Of a stretch of DNA of 64,000 nt, positions 17,178-25,794 are shown piece after piece. Source of the stretch: Draconibacterium mangrovi_A (lineage in GTDB: Bacteria; Bacteroidota; Bacteroidia; Bacteroidales; Prolixibacteraceae). The position numbers and the translations under genes were made by a program. The notes under the pieces are model-generated. The model had not been told where the DNA came from. It saw only the letters and a list, made by a program, of their open reading frames with translations, and did no database searches. The stretch is taken from assembly GCF_037646455.1 (NCBI RefSeq), contig NZ_JBBIXN010000001.1, positions 372,001-436,000 of the forward strand. Reading direction: 5' to 3'. Position 1 is the first letter of the stretch; every line of letters begins with the position of its first letter.

Positions 17178-17590
17178 CCGTTTAAATCGTTCTTAAATTT
17201 CAGGCAGGTTCCTTTACCCAATTCGCTCTCGATGTGTAAGTCGTCGGCATTTTTCTTAATGTTCGGCAGGCCCATTCCGGCGCCAAATCCCATGTCCCTT
17301 ACCTTTTTCGATGCTGTTGAAAACCCTGCCTGCATCGCCTGTTCAATGTCTTTGATTCCGGGGCCGGTATCTTTTACGGTAATTTCGATGTGATTGTCAC
17401 TAATTTCAGCAACAATTTGCCCACCGTGTGAATGCGCCACTACATTTACTTCAGCTTCGTACACGGCAACCACAATACGTTTAATTACTTTCGGATTGAC
17501 TTGCAATTGCTTCAGCACCCGTTTTATTTGGCTTGAAGCTTGTCCCGCCTGTGAGAAATCACCACTCGCTATGTCAAATTCCAACCTCAT
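17174..17590 (-). CDS. RsbW-like anti-sigma regulatory factor (serine kinase)
   Basis: A 138-residue GHKL ATPase of the RsbW/SpoIIAB type. N box YEAEVNVVAHSHGG, G1 VKDTGPGIKD and G2 GFGAGMGLPNIKKNAD are intact. The start is the ATG at 17590, one base after the TAA of the upstream DRTGG gene; a longer frame to 17695 adds non-family residues that overlap that gene. It ends in an ATGA overlap with the H-cluster gene. RsbW-type kinases phosphorylate an STAS-domain antagonist or bind a sigma factor; neither an STAS protein nor a cognate sigma gene is present here. The DRTGG proteins may take the place of the antagonist. The opposing phosphatase is probably the SpoIIE protein at 19020. Confidence 0.85.
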   Translation of the reverse strand: MRLEFDIASGDFSQAGQASSQIKRVLKQLQVNPKVIKRIVVAVYEAEVNVVAHSHGGQIVAEISDNHIEITVKDTGPGIKDIEQAMQAGFSTASKKVRDMGFGAGMGLPNIKKNADDLHIESELGKGTCLKFKNDLNG

Positions 17591-17591
17591 G

Positions 17592-17936
17592 TTAATACAC
17601 TGCTTCCAAACCGTTAGTGAACAACACGCCACTCGCCCTGTAAATGGAGTACGGCGTTTCGAGAAGAACAAGGCCAACTTCGCGGGCCAGTTCAATCATT
17701 TCGGGACTTGCTTTTTTGTTACGGGCCAATAAAACAACTTCAATATCGGCCATTTCTGCAGTCCGGATCAACTGCGGATTGGTTAATCCCGTTATTAATA
17801 AAATGTTATCAGTTTCCAGGGTCAGCACATCGCTCATCAGGTCGGAACTAAAGGCTCGTTTCAGATCGTGTTTATGCACTTCATTTCCGACAATAAGCTT
17901 TGCCTCCGTAATTCGGATTATATCAGCTAGTTTCAC
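17592..17936 (-). CDS. DRTGG-domain protein (first copy, first gene of hydrogenase operon)
   Basis: A 114-residue DRTGG-domain protein: MKLADIIRITEAKLIVG, HKHDLKRAFSSDLMSDVL, then LLITGLTNPQLIRTAEMADI and a C-terminal YSIYRASGVLF strand-helix. It shares SDLMSDVL/SDLLSDVM with the copy at 15491, so the two are paralogues. It is the first gene of an 11-gene minus-strand unit that ends with hydC, and its stop codon is one base from the RsbW-like start. A good -7 box (TATATTTG) lies 36 nt upstream. DRTGG proteins are thought to bind nucleotides, but no function is proven. Confidence 0.82.
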   Translation of the reverse strand: MKLADIIRITEAKLIVGNEVHKHDLKRAFSSDLMSDVLTLETDNILLITGLTNPQLIRTAEMADIEVVLLARNKKASPEMIELAREVGLVLLETPYSIYRASGVLFTNGLEAVY

Positions 17937-17971
17937 CTTTCAATTTCTGGTTTATAAAATCGTTCAGGGTA

Positions 17972-17979
17972 CAAATATA
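17972..17979 (-). promoter_or_regulatory. -7 promoter box of the hydrogenase operon
   Basis: On the minus strand TATATTTG (17979-17972) matches the Bacteroidota -7 consensus TAnnTTTG exactly. The start codon at 17936 is 35 nt downstream. A -33 TTTG at the usual distance is not evident (GTGGTTATC occupies the place), which may mean activator dependence. Confidence 0.5.
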
Positions 17980-18109
17980 GTGCTAGCCAAGTTGATAACC
18001 ACTATTTTAAATCAGCGGAAGCAGAATTTAAAATCATTAAAAACAAGAGTTATTTTTTATGCCTGATAAAATCCGTATTTTTAAATTCACAACCTAATAA
18101 TTACTTATA

Positions 18110-19042
18110 ATGATATACGATCAAGACTCATTTCTCACCGGTAATATCGATGATCCGGAAATCCACCAAAAGATCATTGATACCCTTCCGGTGCCGATTT
18201 TTTACCGCGATGTGAACAGTGTTTACCAAATGTGCAATGCAGCGCACGAAAGGTTTACCGGCAAAACGAAACAGCAGATTATTGGCAAATCGGTTTTTGA
18301 GGTGCATACCAAAGAAATGGCTGAGAAATATGCCCATCAGGATGCAGAATTGATCAATAATCCTGATGTACAGGTTTACAACACCCAGGTTCGGCATGGC
18401 GACGGAACATCGCACCATGTAATACTGAACAAAGCGGTAATTCGCGACAACGAGGGTAAAATAGTTGGAATTGTAGGATCGATAAACGACATTACCGATT
18501 TAAAAAAGACTGAACAACGTCTTGAAAAAGCTCAGGAATCGATGGAAGTTTCTTCGCAGATGATTCATAAAATTGCCGCCGGAATTGTAATGATGGACCG
18601 TAATTTTAAGGTGGTGGACTCGAACGAAAGTTTTGCGCGTCTGATGGGAGAAGAGACCGTAGAATTGTACGAAACCATTCCCGGGTTAAAAGGTGCCGAT
18701 GTGAGCGGCCTGGTGCCCGACGCCGTTTTTAAAATGATGCAGGGTGTGTTGAATTCGGGTGAAGAAAAAACCGAGCGCGACCTGCGGTTTGCCAACAAAC
18801 TCCTGCACGTATCGGTGGTAACCCTTTATAAAAACAGGGTGGTTGGGGCTGTTTTTCGCGATATGTCGGCTCCCATGCTGGTTCAGGACGAAATCATCAA
18901 CCGTGCCCGCCGCATCAACAAACAAAATATTGAAACCGTTCAAAAAGTAGCTTTCCTGCTGGGCGAAAATGCCGCCGAAACCGAGGAGTTGCTCAACTCA
19001 ATTATTGAAACCTACCGCTATGGAGACGAAGACAATTCCTGA
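18110..19042 (+). CDS. tandem PAS-domain sensor protein
   Basis: A 310-residue cytoplasmic protein with two PAS domains and no transmembrane segment. PAS1 covers about residues 20-130 (IIDTLPVPIFYRDVN, then IVGSINDITDLKKTEQRLE, a typical PAC end). PAS2 covers about residues 150-270 (KIAAGIVMMDRNFKVVDSN). The C-terminal helix (RARRINKQNIETVQKVAFLL, AAETEELLNSII) has no kinase or cyclase domain. It overlaps the SpoIIE phosphatase gene by 23 nt and is divergent from the hydrogenase operon. In partner-switching systems PAS modules sense redox or ligand and control the phosphatase, which is its likely job. The ligand, haem or flavin, cannot be deduced. Confidence 0.85.
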   Translation: MIYDQDSFLTGNIDDPEIHQKIIDTLPVPIFYRDVNSVYQMCNAAHERFTGKTKQQIIGKSVFEVHTKEMAEKYAHQDAELINNPDVQVYNTQVRHGDGTSHHVILNKAVIRDNEGKIVGIVGSINDITDLKKTEQRLEKAQESMEVSSQMIHKIAAGIVMMDRNFKVVDSNESFARLMGEETVELYETIPGLKGADVSGLVPDAVFKMMQGVLNSGEEKTERDLRFANKLLHVSVVTLYKNRVVGAVFRDMSAPMLVQDEIINRARRINKQNIETVQKVAFLLGENAAETEELLNSIIETYRYGDEDNS

Positions 19043-20216
19043 CTTTCACGTTGAAATTGATGTTCAGCAACAACGGCCGAAAGGAGAAACGGCCTGCGGC
19101 GATGTGTTTCAATCCAGCATTTTCAGAGAAGAAGGCAGAACGATCCTGGTGTTAAGCGATGGAATTGGTCATGGAATAAAAGCCAGTGTTCTGGCTACCC
19201 TTACATCGACTATGGCATTGAAATACACGCAGTTGCATACAAAACCCGAAATTGCGGCTAAATTTATTATCGAAGCTCTTCCCAGAAGTGCAGATAAGGA
19301 AAGCTACGCCACTTTTACGATTATTGAACTGGAAGACGATGGTCATGTACGCATCGTTAACTACGACAATCCATGCGTACTGATCATGAGAAACGGTGTT
19401 TCCATACAGCCCATAGAATACCGGCTAACAATTAAAGGTGAAGGTAACCGGGGAAAAGTTATGATGTGTAAAGAATTTATTGCACGAAAGGAAGACCGGA
19501 TCCTGTTTATGTCGGACGGAATACCGCAGTCGGGGCTGGGGGACAAACGTTTTCCCATGGGCTGGGGAGTGGAACAGATTGAAACCTTTGTGTTGAACCA
19601 GATAAAACGCCAGCCCGATATTTCGGCCACAAAACTATCGCGTAAAATCATCAACCAGGCAATGATGAATGACAACTTTTCGGTAAAAGACGATGTAACT
19701 TCCGGAGTCATTTATTTCCGCGAACCACGAAAATTCATGCTCATTACCGGCCCCCCTTTTTACAAGATAAAGGATTACGATTTTGTGGGACGCATAAAAG
19801 ATTTTGAAGGGAAAAAGATCATTTGTGGCGGAACTACTGCTGAAATCATTGCCCGCGAACTGAACCTTGATGTTGAAATTCAGCACGGAAATAAACATCT
19901 CGATAAGCTGCCGCCAAGTGCAACTATGGGTGGTTTCGAGATGGTTACCGAAGGAATTCTAACACTTGGTAAAGTGGAAGAAATACTGGAAAATTACGAT
20001 AGCGACACACGGCTTGCCGACTCGCCGCCTGAAGAAGTGGTAAAGTTGCTTTTGCAACACGACAGCATCGACATTATTGTTGGAACACGCATCAACTGGG
20101 CACATCAGGATCCCGACCAGCCACTGGAACTGGAACTTCGCAAGTTTGTGATAAAACGAATTGTTAAATTACTGGTGCATAAATTTTTTAAAAAAGTTAA
20201 AGTGGAGTATGTATAA
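19020..20216 (+). CDS. SpoIIE-type PP2C serine phosphatase
   Basis: A 398-residue phosphatase. The start is the ATG at 19020 (METKTIPDF), because the frame upstream of it runs only through PAS-gene sequence. The PP2C/SpoIIE metal ligands are visible: ACGDVF, LVLSDGIGHGIKAS, FMSDGIPQSG and SVKDDVTSG. The phosphatase domain ends near residue 235. The remaining 160 residues (ITGPPFYKIKDYDF, KIICGGTTAEIIAREL, SIDIIVGTRINWAHQD) form an additional unrecognised alpha/beta domain that also occurs in SpoIIE proteins beside clostridial hydrogenase clusters. It is expected to dephosphorylate the target of the RsbW-like kinase encoded at 17174, closing a partner-switching loop. Confidence 0.87.
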   Translation: METKTIPDFHVEIDVQQQRPKGETACGDVFQSSIFREEGRTILVLSDGIGHGIKASVLATLTSTMALKYTQLHTKPEIAAKFIIEALPRSADKESYATFTIIELEDDGHVRIVNYDNPCVLIMRNGVSIQPIEYRLTIKGEGNRGKVMMCKEFIARKEDRILFMSDGIPQSGLGDKRFPMGWGVEQIETFVLNQIKRQPDISATKLSRKIINQAMMNDNFSVKDDVTSGVIYFREPRKFMLITGPPFYKIKDYDFVGRIKDFEGKKIICGGTTAEIIARELNLDVEIQHGNKHLDKLPPSATMGGFEMVTEGILTLGKVEEILENYDSDTRLADSPPEEVVKLLLQHDSIDIIVGTRINWAHQDPDQPLELELRKFVIKRIVKLLVHKFFKKVKVEYV

Positions 20217-20286
20217 AACCTGATCAGGGAGTTTTTCGTTAAGGAAAGTGTAGCACCCATATAAAATGGCCCAAAAACAATTAATT

Positions 20287-20931
20287 ATGAAAATAAAATT
20301 TAAGATAGCAACTGTTTTTTTGACGTTCGCATTTCTATTTTCTGGACTTGCATCACAGGCTCAGCACGACGCTTTTTTAATTGAAGGCCGGGTGGTCGAT
20401 GAGAATGGAATAGCCATTCCTGATGTTTATGTTGTTAACTTGCGGAACCACGACAGAGACATTAGTCGAGATAATGGTGTTTTCACAATTTGGGTGGTTC
20501 CTTCCGATTCCCTGGTCCTCTCACACATTGCTTATACGCGGCGTGTGGCCAGCGTGCATTCCATTTTGGTGAATCCGCTCATTACGCTCATATCCGAGCA
20601 TGTAAATGTACCCGAAATACGTATCAGTCCGGAACAGATCAGCGATCTAGACCGGGCAAATAAAAATATGGAATTCATCAACGAATACAAGGTTCCGGAA
20701 TTCTCGAAGATCTCTTCCGATCAGCAAGATCCGGTAACATCCATTGTCACCGAACACAACAGCCTTTTACGAAGCGAGGCAACCTCATTAAGTCTTGTTC
20801 GGTTTTCCCCTTCCGACGTAATCGGAAAAGTATTTGTTAAAGCCAGAAACAAAGATCACCTGACCGATTATTCTTCTACCCGGAAAGTAAAAACGCCTCC
20901 TAAGGAAGTCGAAGAAACGGAAGGAAATTAA
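20287..20931 (+). CDS. exported CarboxypepD_reg-like domain protein
   Basis: A 214-residue protein starting at the ATG at 20287 (MKIKFKIATVFLTFAFLF, a Sec signal peptide); an upstream ATG at 20266 would add seven residues. Residues about 30-110 form a carboxypeptidase-regulatory-like beta-sandwich (IEGRVVDENGIAIPDVYVVN, then LVLSHIAYTRRV), the fold typical of the N-terminus of SusC-type receptors and of many Bacteroidota envelope proteins. The remaining region is polar and unstructured, ending in KTPPKEVEETE. The partner or function is unknown. Its stop codon overlaps the stop of the convergent PorE-like gene in the sequence TTAA (20928-20931). Confidence 0.7.
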   Translation: MKIKFKIATVFLTFAFLFSGLASQAQHDAFLIEGRVVDENGIAIPDVYVVNLRNHDRDISRDNGVFTIWVVPSDSLVLSHIAYTRRVASVHSILVNPLITLISEHVNVPEIRISPEQISDLDRANKNMEFINEYKVPEFSKISSDQQDPVTSIVTEHNSLLRSEATSLSLVRFSPSDVIGKVFVKARNKDHLTDYSSTRKVKTPPKEVEETEGN

Positions 20932-22925
20932 CGTTCCGGCTCGGCATCAAATTTCTCGATAAAATCGGTTGATAATACCCTGAATTCAGTACGACGATTG
21001 ATTGAGCGTGCAATTTCCTGTTGCTGTTCCGTCAGTTCGTTGATAAAAGCTTCTGTCAGTTCGTCACCGCGTTTAAGGAAATCGTACTGTTTAGCCAATT
21101 CGCGCGTTACGGTTTTCGGCCAGGTTTCGCCATAACCTTTAGCCACCAATCGTGCCGGGTTAATTCCTTTTTCAATCAGGTAATCAACAACACTCTGTGC
21201 CCGTTTCTGCGACAAATCAAAGTTGAACTGGTCGCTACCCACATGGTCGGTATGTGCCATCAATTCTATGGTAATGGTTGGATTGAAAATTAGTATCTGA
21301 ACCAAGGAATCAAGCGAAGCCTTTGAACTTTCCATTAGCTCCCAGCTGCCAAATTCGTAACTGATATTTTCTACTTTTATAGGGGCATCGGTTGGTGTGA
21401 GGTACATTTTGAAACGGTAGTCCCTGCTTTCTTCCAAACCAATGGTACTTACTGCAGCTTTATCGCGCAAAAATCCGTCTTTAAAAGCTGCAAACACGTA
21501 TTCGGTTTCGGGATTCAGGTTCATCTTAAAATTACCGTTGCGTGCTCGCACTTTCAGGTTGGTTCCGTCGGTAGCAATTACGCGCATTGTTGCACCGTCG
21601 AGCTTGGCATTGGTTTCTTTGTTGAACACATCAACTTCAATTTGGTACACTTTAGGCGGCACCATAAACTCATAGATATCGTCGCTCCCACCCTTCGATC
21701 CTTTACGATTGGATGAAAACATTCCTTTATTCTCGCCGGTAACAAAACCAATTCCGAAATCGTCAGAAGGTGAGTTCATTGGCGATCCCATGTTTTTGAC
21801 CACCCAAACATTATCTTCGTTTTTTGTAGCCACAAATAGATCGAATCCCCCCATCCCCATGTGGCCGTTGGAAGCAAAATAAAGTTCACCGTTATCGCGG
21901 ATAAAAGGAAACATTTCGTCACCTTCAGTATTAACGGCAGAACCAAGATTCACCGGTTTGCCGTACGATCCTCCGTCGGCTTCTACCATCCATATGTCTT
22001 TACCGCCCTGTCCGCCTGCCATATCGGAAACAAAGTACAGCGCCGTTTCGTCGGCACTCATTGCAGGGTGCGCAGCAACAATACTGTCGCCGGTCACTTC
22101 CAACTTTATCGGATCGGACCACGAACCGCGAGACTGAGAGGTAGAATAAAGTTCGGTTCCCATGGCTTGCGATTTATCGTAGCGGCAGCGGGTAAAAATC
22201 ATCTGTTCTCCGGTTGATGATAAAGTGGCTGCCCCCTCTTCTTCTCCGGTATTGATGATCAGGTTTTCGTCGAGCAATTTCGGCTGCTGCCATTTCTGAC
22301 GCTGCACACTAAAAGTCGCGCGAAAAAGGTCGGCATATTTCTGTCCGGTAATCATACTTTCTTTTCGTCCGGTTGCGGCTTTCCGTGTCGAAGTAAATAT
22401 GATCTCGTTGTCGCGCCCACCCACAAAAACAGGTGCATAATCGCTTTCACGTGAATTGATCTGCTGTATCGGATTAATAATGTGACGCGTAGGATTCGCC
22501 ACCCACTCCTGGGTTTTACGCATCGCTTCAATTCCGTCGAGAGCACGCTGATCTCCGGGCACCGAATCGAGGTAAGTGCGGTAAGTTTCGGTAGCTTCTT
22601 CGTAATCCTGAGTTATTCTCAGCATGTCGGCATAACGCAACAACGCTTCATTATCGGGGTAACCCAACCGTATGGCAAATTTGTAGTTCTGCGCCGCATA
22701 TTCGTACATTCCAATAGCACGGTAACATTCAGCAAGTTTAAAAGCATAATCGATACGCTTGGTCCTACTCTTCTCTTTTTTGCGTGCTTTCTTGTATTGT
22801 TCAATCGCTTTATAATATTCACCAATGTCTTTCGAAAGTGTGGCTTCACGGCCATACTTTGCCGCCCCACATGCACTTAAGATTAAGATCAAAACAGAAA
22901 GAATTACTAATCTTATTTGCTTCAT
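20928..22925 (-). CDS. porE: PorE-like OmpA lipoprotein (T9SS-associated)
   Basis: A 665-residue outer-membrane lipoprotein. Signal peptide with lipobox LILSACG (about residues 13-20), TPR-like N-terminal region (YYKAIEQYKKARKK, residues 30-140), a WD40/PD40 propeller region (YAPVFVGGRDNEIIFTST, LYFVSDMAGGQGGKDIW, LYFASNGHMGMGGFDLF), a CarboxypepD_reg-like beta-sandwich (about 420-520), and a C-terminal OmpA peptidoglycan-binding domain (IELMAHTDHVGS, LSQKRAQSVVDYLIEKGI, GYGETWP). This four-part order and the length match PorE of Porphyromonas gingivalis, which anchors the type IX secretion machine to peptidoglycan. T9SS C-terminal domains in the glycan cluster agree with that. Similar PD40-OmpA proteins exist outside T9SS, so the symbol is a best guess. 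Confidence 0.8.
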   Translation of the reverse strand: MKQIRLVILSVLILILSACGAAKYGREATLSKDIGEYYKAIEQYKKARKKEKSRTKRIDYAFKLAECYRAIGMYEYAAQNYKFAIRLGYPDNEALLRYADMLRITQDYEEATETYRTYLDSVPGDQRALDGIEAMRKTQEWVANPTRHIINPIQQINSRESDYAPVFVGGRDNEIIFTSTRKAATGRKESMITGQKYADLFRATFSVQRQKWQQPKLLDENLIINTGEEEGAATLSSTGEQMIFTRCRYDKSQAMGTELYSTSQSRGSWSDPIKLEVTGDSIVAAHPAMSADETALYFVSDMAGGQGGKDIWMVEADGGSYGKPVNLGSAVNTEGDEMFPFIRDNGELYFASNGHMGMGGFDLFVATKNEDNVWVVKNMGSPMNSPSDDFGIGFVTGENKGMFSSNRKGSKGGSDDIYEFMVPPKVYQIEVDVFNKETNAKLDGATMRVIATDGTNLKVRARNGNFKMNLNPETEYVFAAFKDGFLRDKAAVSTIGLEESRDYRFKMYLTPTDAPIKVENISYEFGSWELMESSKASLDSLVQILIFNPTITIELMAHTDHVGSDQFNFDLSQKRAQSVVDYLIEKGINPARLVAKGYGETWPKTVTRELAKQYDFLKRGDELTEAFINELTEQQQEIARSINRRTEFRVLSTDFIEKFDAEPER

Positions 22926-23347
22926 GCCCAGTTTTATTTCCGGAAGTAAACGTAAACTAATTTAATTATCAACAACTTTAAAATGTGCTATACAACAATA
23001 ATCGACACATTTTCCAATTATCGATCCAAATGTATAAAAAAACGTAGATTGTATTTCTTTGTTGTAGGGAACATACATTATTTCATGTTAGGTGAAAATA
23101 TTTGAAAGTTTATATCATTCGAGATATACTGATCACCCGACAGCCGTGCAAATTCAATTCAACAGGAAAATTTTGAGAGCCATCATGCAAAAATGATCGT
23201 CATCTGAAAACTGAAATATTTCCAAAGCAGCACCTTGCAAGGGTAATTCGACTCATATTTTTACCCAAGATTTTAATTTTTTTTATAACTTCAGCTCACA
23301 AACACCACCCAACATAAGCTGCATACAACTGACTATCAACACGATTG

Positions 23348-23376
23348 ACATATGTGCTATTTTTTTGCACATGTGT
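23348..23376. promoter_or_regulatory. imperfect inverted repeat, possible operator
   Basis: ACATATGTGC (23348-23357) and GCACATGTGT (23367-23376) are inverted copies with one mismatch, separated by nine bases rich in T. The run of T lies in the loop, so this is not a normal terminator. It lies 413 nt upstream of the first GH127 gene. Confidence 0.3.
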
Positions 23377-23490
23377 GACAGGACTTGTTGCTTTTTCCGA
23401 TTTAATTGCGCATACTGAATTCTGTGCAAAATTACAAAGCCGTATTAATTGCCTGATGTTCAGTAAAAGCGTATACTAACTTAAATACTT

Positions 23491-23604
23491 ATGAAAATGA
23501 AAGCTTTCTATAAAATGCAGCCGGATCAGATCAGCATCTTTCTTATATATCCTGAAAGTGTGGCTGCCTCAAATCCACATTTAATTCAGGAACTGAACGA
23601 CTAA
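23491..23604 (+). CDS. possible small peptide (37 aa)
   Basis: An ATG-initiated frame of 37 codons (MKMKAFYKMQ at the start, HLIQELND at the end) lies in the leader of the GH127 cluster. No signal peptide, membrane segment or similarity is recognised and no Shine-Dalgarno sequence precedes it, although that is usual here. It may be chance, an upstream leader peptide, or a remnant. Confidence 0.2.
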   Translation: MKMKAFYKMQPDQISIFLIYPESVAASNPHLIQELND

Positions 23605-23788
23605 AATCGTGTTCTATCCGGGACTCGATGAATAAAGTTTCTGTAATAAATATTTGGATCTGAAAACAAAGATTATCCGATAATTTTTCAGCAATAAATT
23701 TCTTCCAAAACGGAAACTTTCACATAACCGGAATTAAAAGAAAAGTATAATAAAGAAAGCAATGGCATAAATTCTAAATCATTAAAAA

Positions 23789-25789
23789 ATGAAATACCTA
23801 AATATCATATTTGTATTTTCTCTGGTTGTTCTGATTCTGTCGGGATGTTCTGCCGAAAAAGGAAAAGACAATGTTGTGATTGATTTGAATGAGAAACCGG
23901 TGCGGATTTCATCCATTAAGAATATCTCCGGATTTTTTGGCGATCGAATGGAACTGAATCGAGATACTTATTTGAAAAATTTTCCGATTGATAAATATGT
24001 TGATTTTATTGTTAAAAGAGAGCACACAGACTGGGACTGGACCCAGGCAGAACAACACGGGAAATGGGTTGAATCTGCTTATTTGTCGGCAATCCAAAGT
24101 GATGATAAAGAATTGTTGGCAAAGGTTCAGGAAGTACTGGACAGAATAATCAAATCGCAAGAAGAGAGCGGCTATGTGGGAGCAACGGCAAAAAGCTTCA
24201 GGTCGGCAGAACGACCGATTCGCGGAATGGATCCATATGAGCTCTATTTTGTTTTTCATGCTTTTATTACCGTTTATGAAGAAACCGGAGATGAAAAAGC
24301 ACTTGTTGCCGTTGAAAAGCTTGCCGATTATTTCTTAAATAATTTTGGCGAAGGGAAGCAGGAGTTTTGGCCATCGGACCTGAGATATCCCGAGAACGTA
24401 CATAAAAAGTTAGCCGGAGTTTCCAATTTTGCAGGCCACAGCGTACACTATTCGTGGGAAGGCGCGCTTTTAGCCGATCCTGTGGCCAGACTATATGAAT
24501 TAACCGGAAAAGAAAAGTACCTCGACTGGAGCCAGTGGGTGGTCAGTAATATCGATAAGTGGAGCGGCTGGAATTCTTTCTCAAAATTAGATTCTGTAGC
24601 CGACGGAACTTTGGGAGTAGGCGAACTACAACCCTATGTACACTCTCACACTTTCCATATGAATTTTATGGGCTTTTTAAGGCTTTACCGCATTACCGGC
24701 GATGCCACCTTATTGCGCAAAGTAAAAGGTGCCTGGGACGATATTAACGAACGACAAATGTACATTACCGGTGGTGTAAGCGTGGCCGAACACTACGAAC
24801 ACGACTATGTTAAGCCAATTTCAGGCAACATTGTTGAAACCTGTGCCACCATGTCGTGGATGCAACTGACACAAATGCTTCTGGAAATTACAGGCGATGT
24901 AAAGTATGCCGATGCCATTGAGCGTTTGATGATTAATCATGTTTTTGCTGCCCAGGAAAGCGAAAGCGGCGTTTGCCGGTATCATACCGCTCCAAACGGA
25001 GTTAAACCTGAAGGTTGTTTCCATGGCCCCGATTGCTGCACGGCAAGCGGACATCGTATCATATCGCTTCTGCCTACATTTTTATATGCTGAAAACGACC
25101 GCGATTTCTTCATCAATCAATACATTTCTTCTCAGTATTTGGGAGATGACCTTTCGCTTGATATTAAAGGGAAATACCCCGAATCTGAAAAATTTGAAAT
25201 TGAAGTAACTTCAGGTAAAGCCGTTGATAAAACATTGAATCTGCGAATTCCTGCGTGGTGTACTAATCCAAAGATAAAAGTTAATGGTGAAGAAATAGCT
25301 GATGTTCAACCGGGAACTTATCTTGAATTGCCGGCATCCTGGAACAAAGGAGATGTGATTGCAGTTGAATTCCCAATGGAAGAGAAATGGCTGAAACGCG
25401 CACACCACAGCGAGTACAGTATGTATTATCTGCCGGGTGGAGAGCATATGTATAAAGAAACTCCAACCGACCACGTTCCATATGCATTTGTGCGCGGACC
25501 GATTGTTTATGCACTGGACATGGTTTGGAACGAAAAGCTGAAAAAGGATAATGTTGACCTCAATAAGGAGATTAAAATTGATACAGGAATTGTTCCGGTG
25601 AAAGTGGATAAACCCGGAGTGGATATGCTTGGTCCGGTATATCTCGCCAGTGCTTCTTTAGGAGACACTAAAGTTAAAGTCAATTTGGTGCCATTTGCCA
25701 ATATCGGACAATGGTATCGTGAAGGCCAAACCAAGCCCGACAAATATTCAAATGCATTTTCATACGGCATATGGTTGTATAATAAATAA
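23789..25789 (+). CDS. GH127-family beta-L-arabinofuranosidase-like lipoprotein
   Basis: A 666-residue GH127 (DUF1680) enzyme. The signal peptide has a lipobox, LILSGCS, so it is a periplasmic or surface lipoprotein. The (alpha/alpha)6 barrel carries the key residues of the family: Glu334 in AEHYEHDY as proposed acid/base, Glu350 and Cys352 in VETCATMSW, and Cys416-Cys417 in PDCCTASGH. The last three cysteines plus Glu350 are the Zn site, with Cys416 the proposed nucleophile by comparison with the Bifidobacterium enzyme HypBA1. C-terminal beta-sandwiches follow. The family removes beta-L-arabinofuranose from hydroxyproline-linked or pectic oligosaccharides, but other specificities exist. It is the first gene of the cluster and is 5 nt from the next, so they share a transcript. 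Confidence 0.85.
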   Translation: MKYLNIIFVFSLVVLILSGCSAEKGKDNVVIDLNEKPVRISSIKNISGFFGDRMELNRDTYLKNFPIDKYVDFIVKREHTDWDWTQAEQHGKWVESAYLSAIQSDDKELLAKVQEVLDRIIKSQEESGYVGATAKSFRSAERPIRGMDPYELYFVFHAFITVYEETGDEKALVAVEKLADYFLNNFGEGKQEFWPSDLRYPENVHKKLAGVSNFAGHSVHYSWEGALLADPVARLYELTGKEKYLDWSQWVVSNIDKWSGWNSFSKLDSVADGTLGVGELQPYVHSHTFHMNFMGFLRLYRITGDATLLRKVKGAWDDINERQMYITGGVSVAEHYEHDYVKPISGNIVETCATMSWMQLTQMLLEITGDVKYADAIERLMINHVFAAQESESGVCRYHTAPNGVKPEGCFHGPDCCTASGHRIISLLPTFLYAENDRDFFINQYISSQYLGDDLSLDIKGKYPESEKFEIEVTSGKAVDKTLNLRIPAWCTNPKIKVNGEEIADVQPGTYLELPASWNKGDVIAVEFPMEEKWLKRAHHSEYSMYYLPGGEHMYKETPTDHVPYAFVRGPIVYALDMVWNEKLKKDNVDLNKEIKIDTGIVPVKVDKPGVDMLGPVYLASASLGDTKVKVNLVPFANIGQWYREGQTKPDKYSNAFSYGIWLYNK

Positions 25790-25794
25790 CTAGC

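Larger units (their letters stand above)
22926..23788. other. large intergenic region upstream of the GH127 cluster
   Basis: This 863-base AT-rich stretch separates the divergent PorE-like gene and the GH127 cluster. It contains a 10-bp palindrome CCTTGCAAGG (23233-23242), an imperfect inverted repeat around 23348-23376, and a 37-codon ORF at 23491-23604, each listed or noted separately. No clear -7/-33 promoter pair was found for either flanking gene. Direct regulation of the cluster by a sensor protein binding here is plausible but not shown. Confidence 0.5.
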
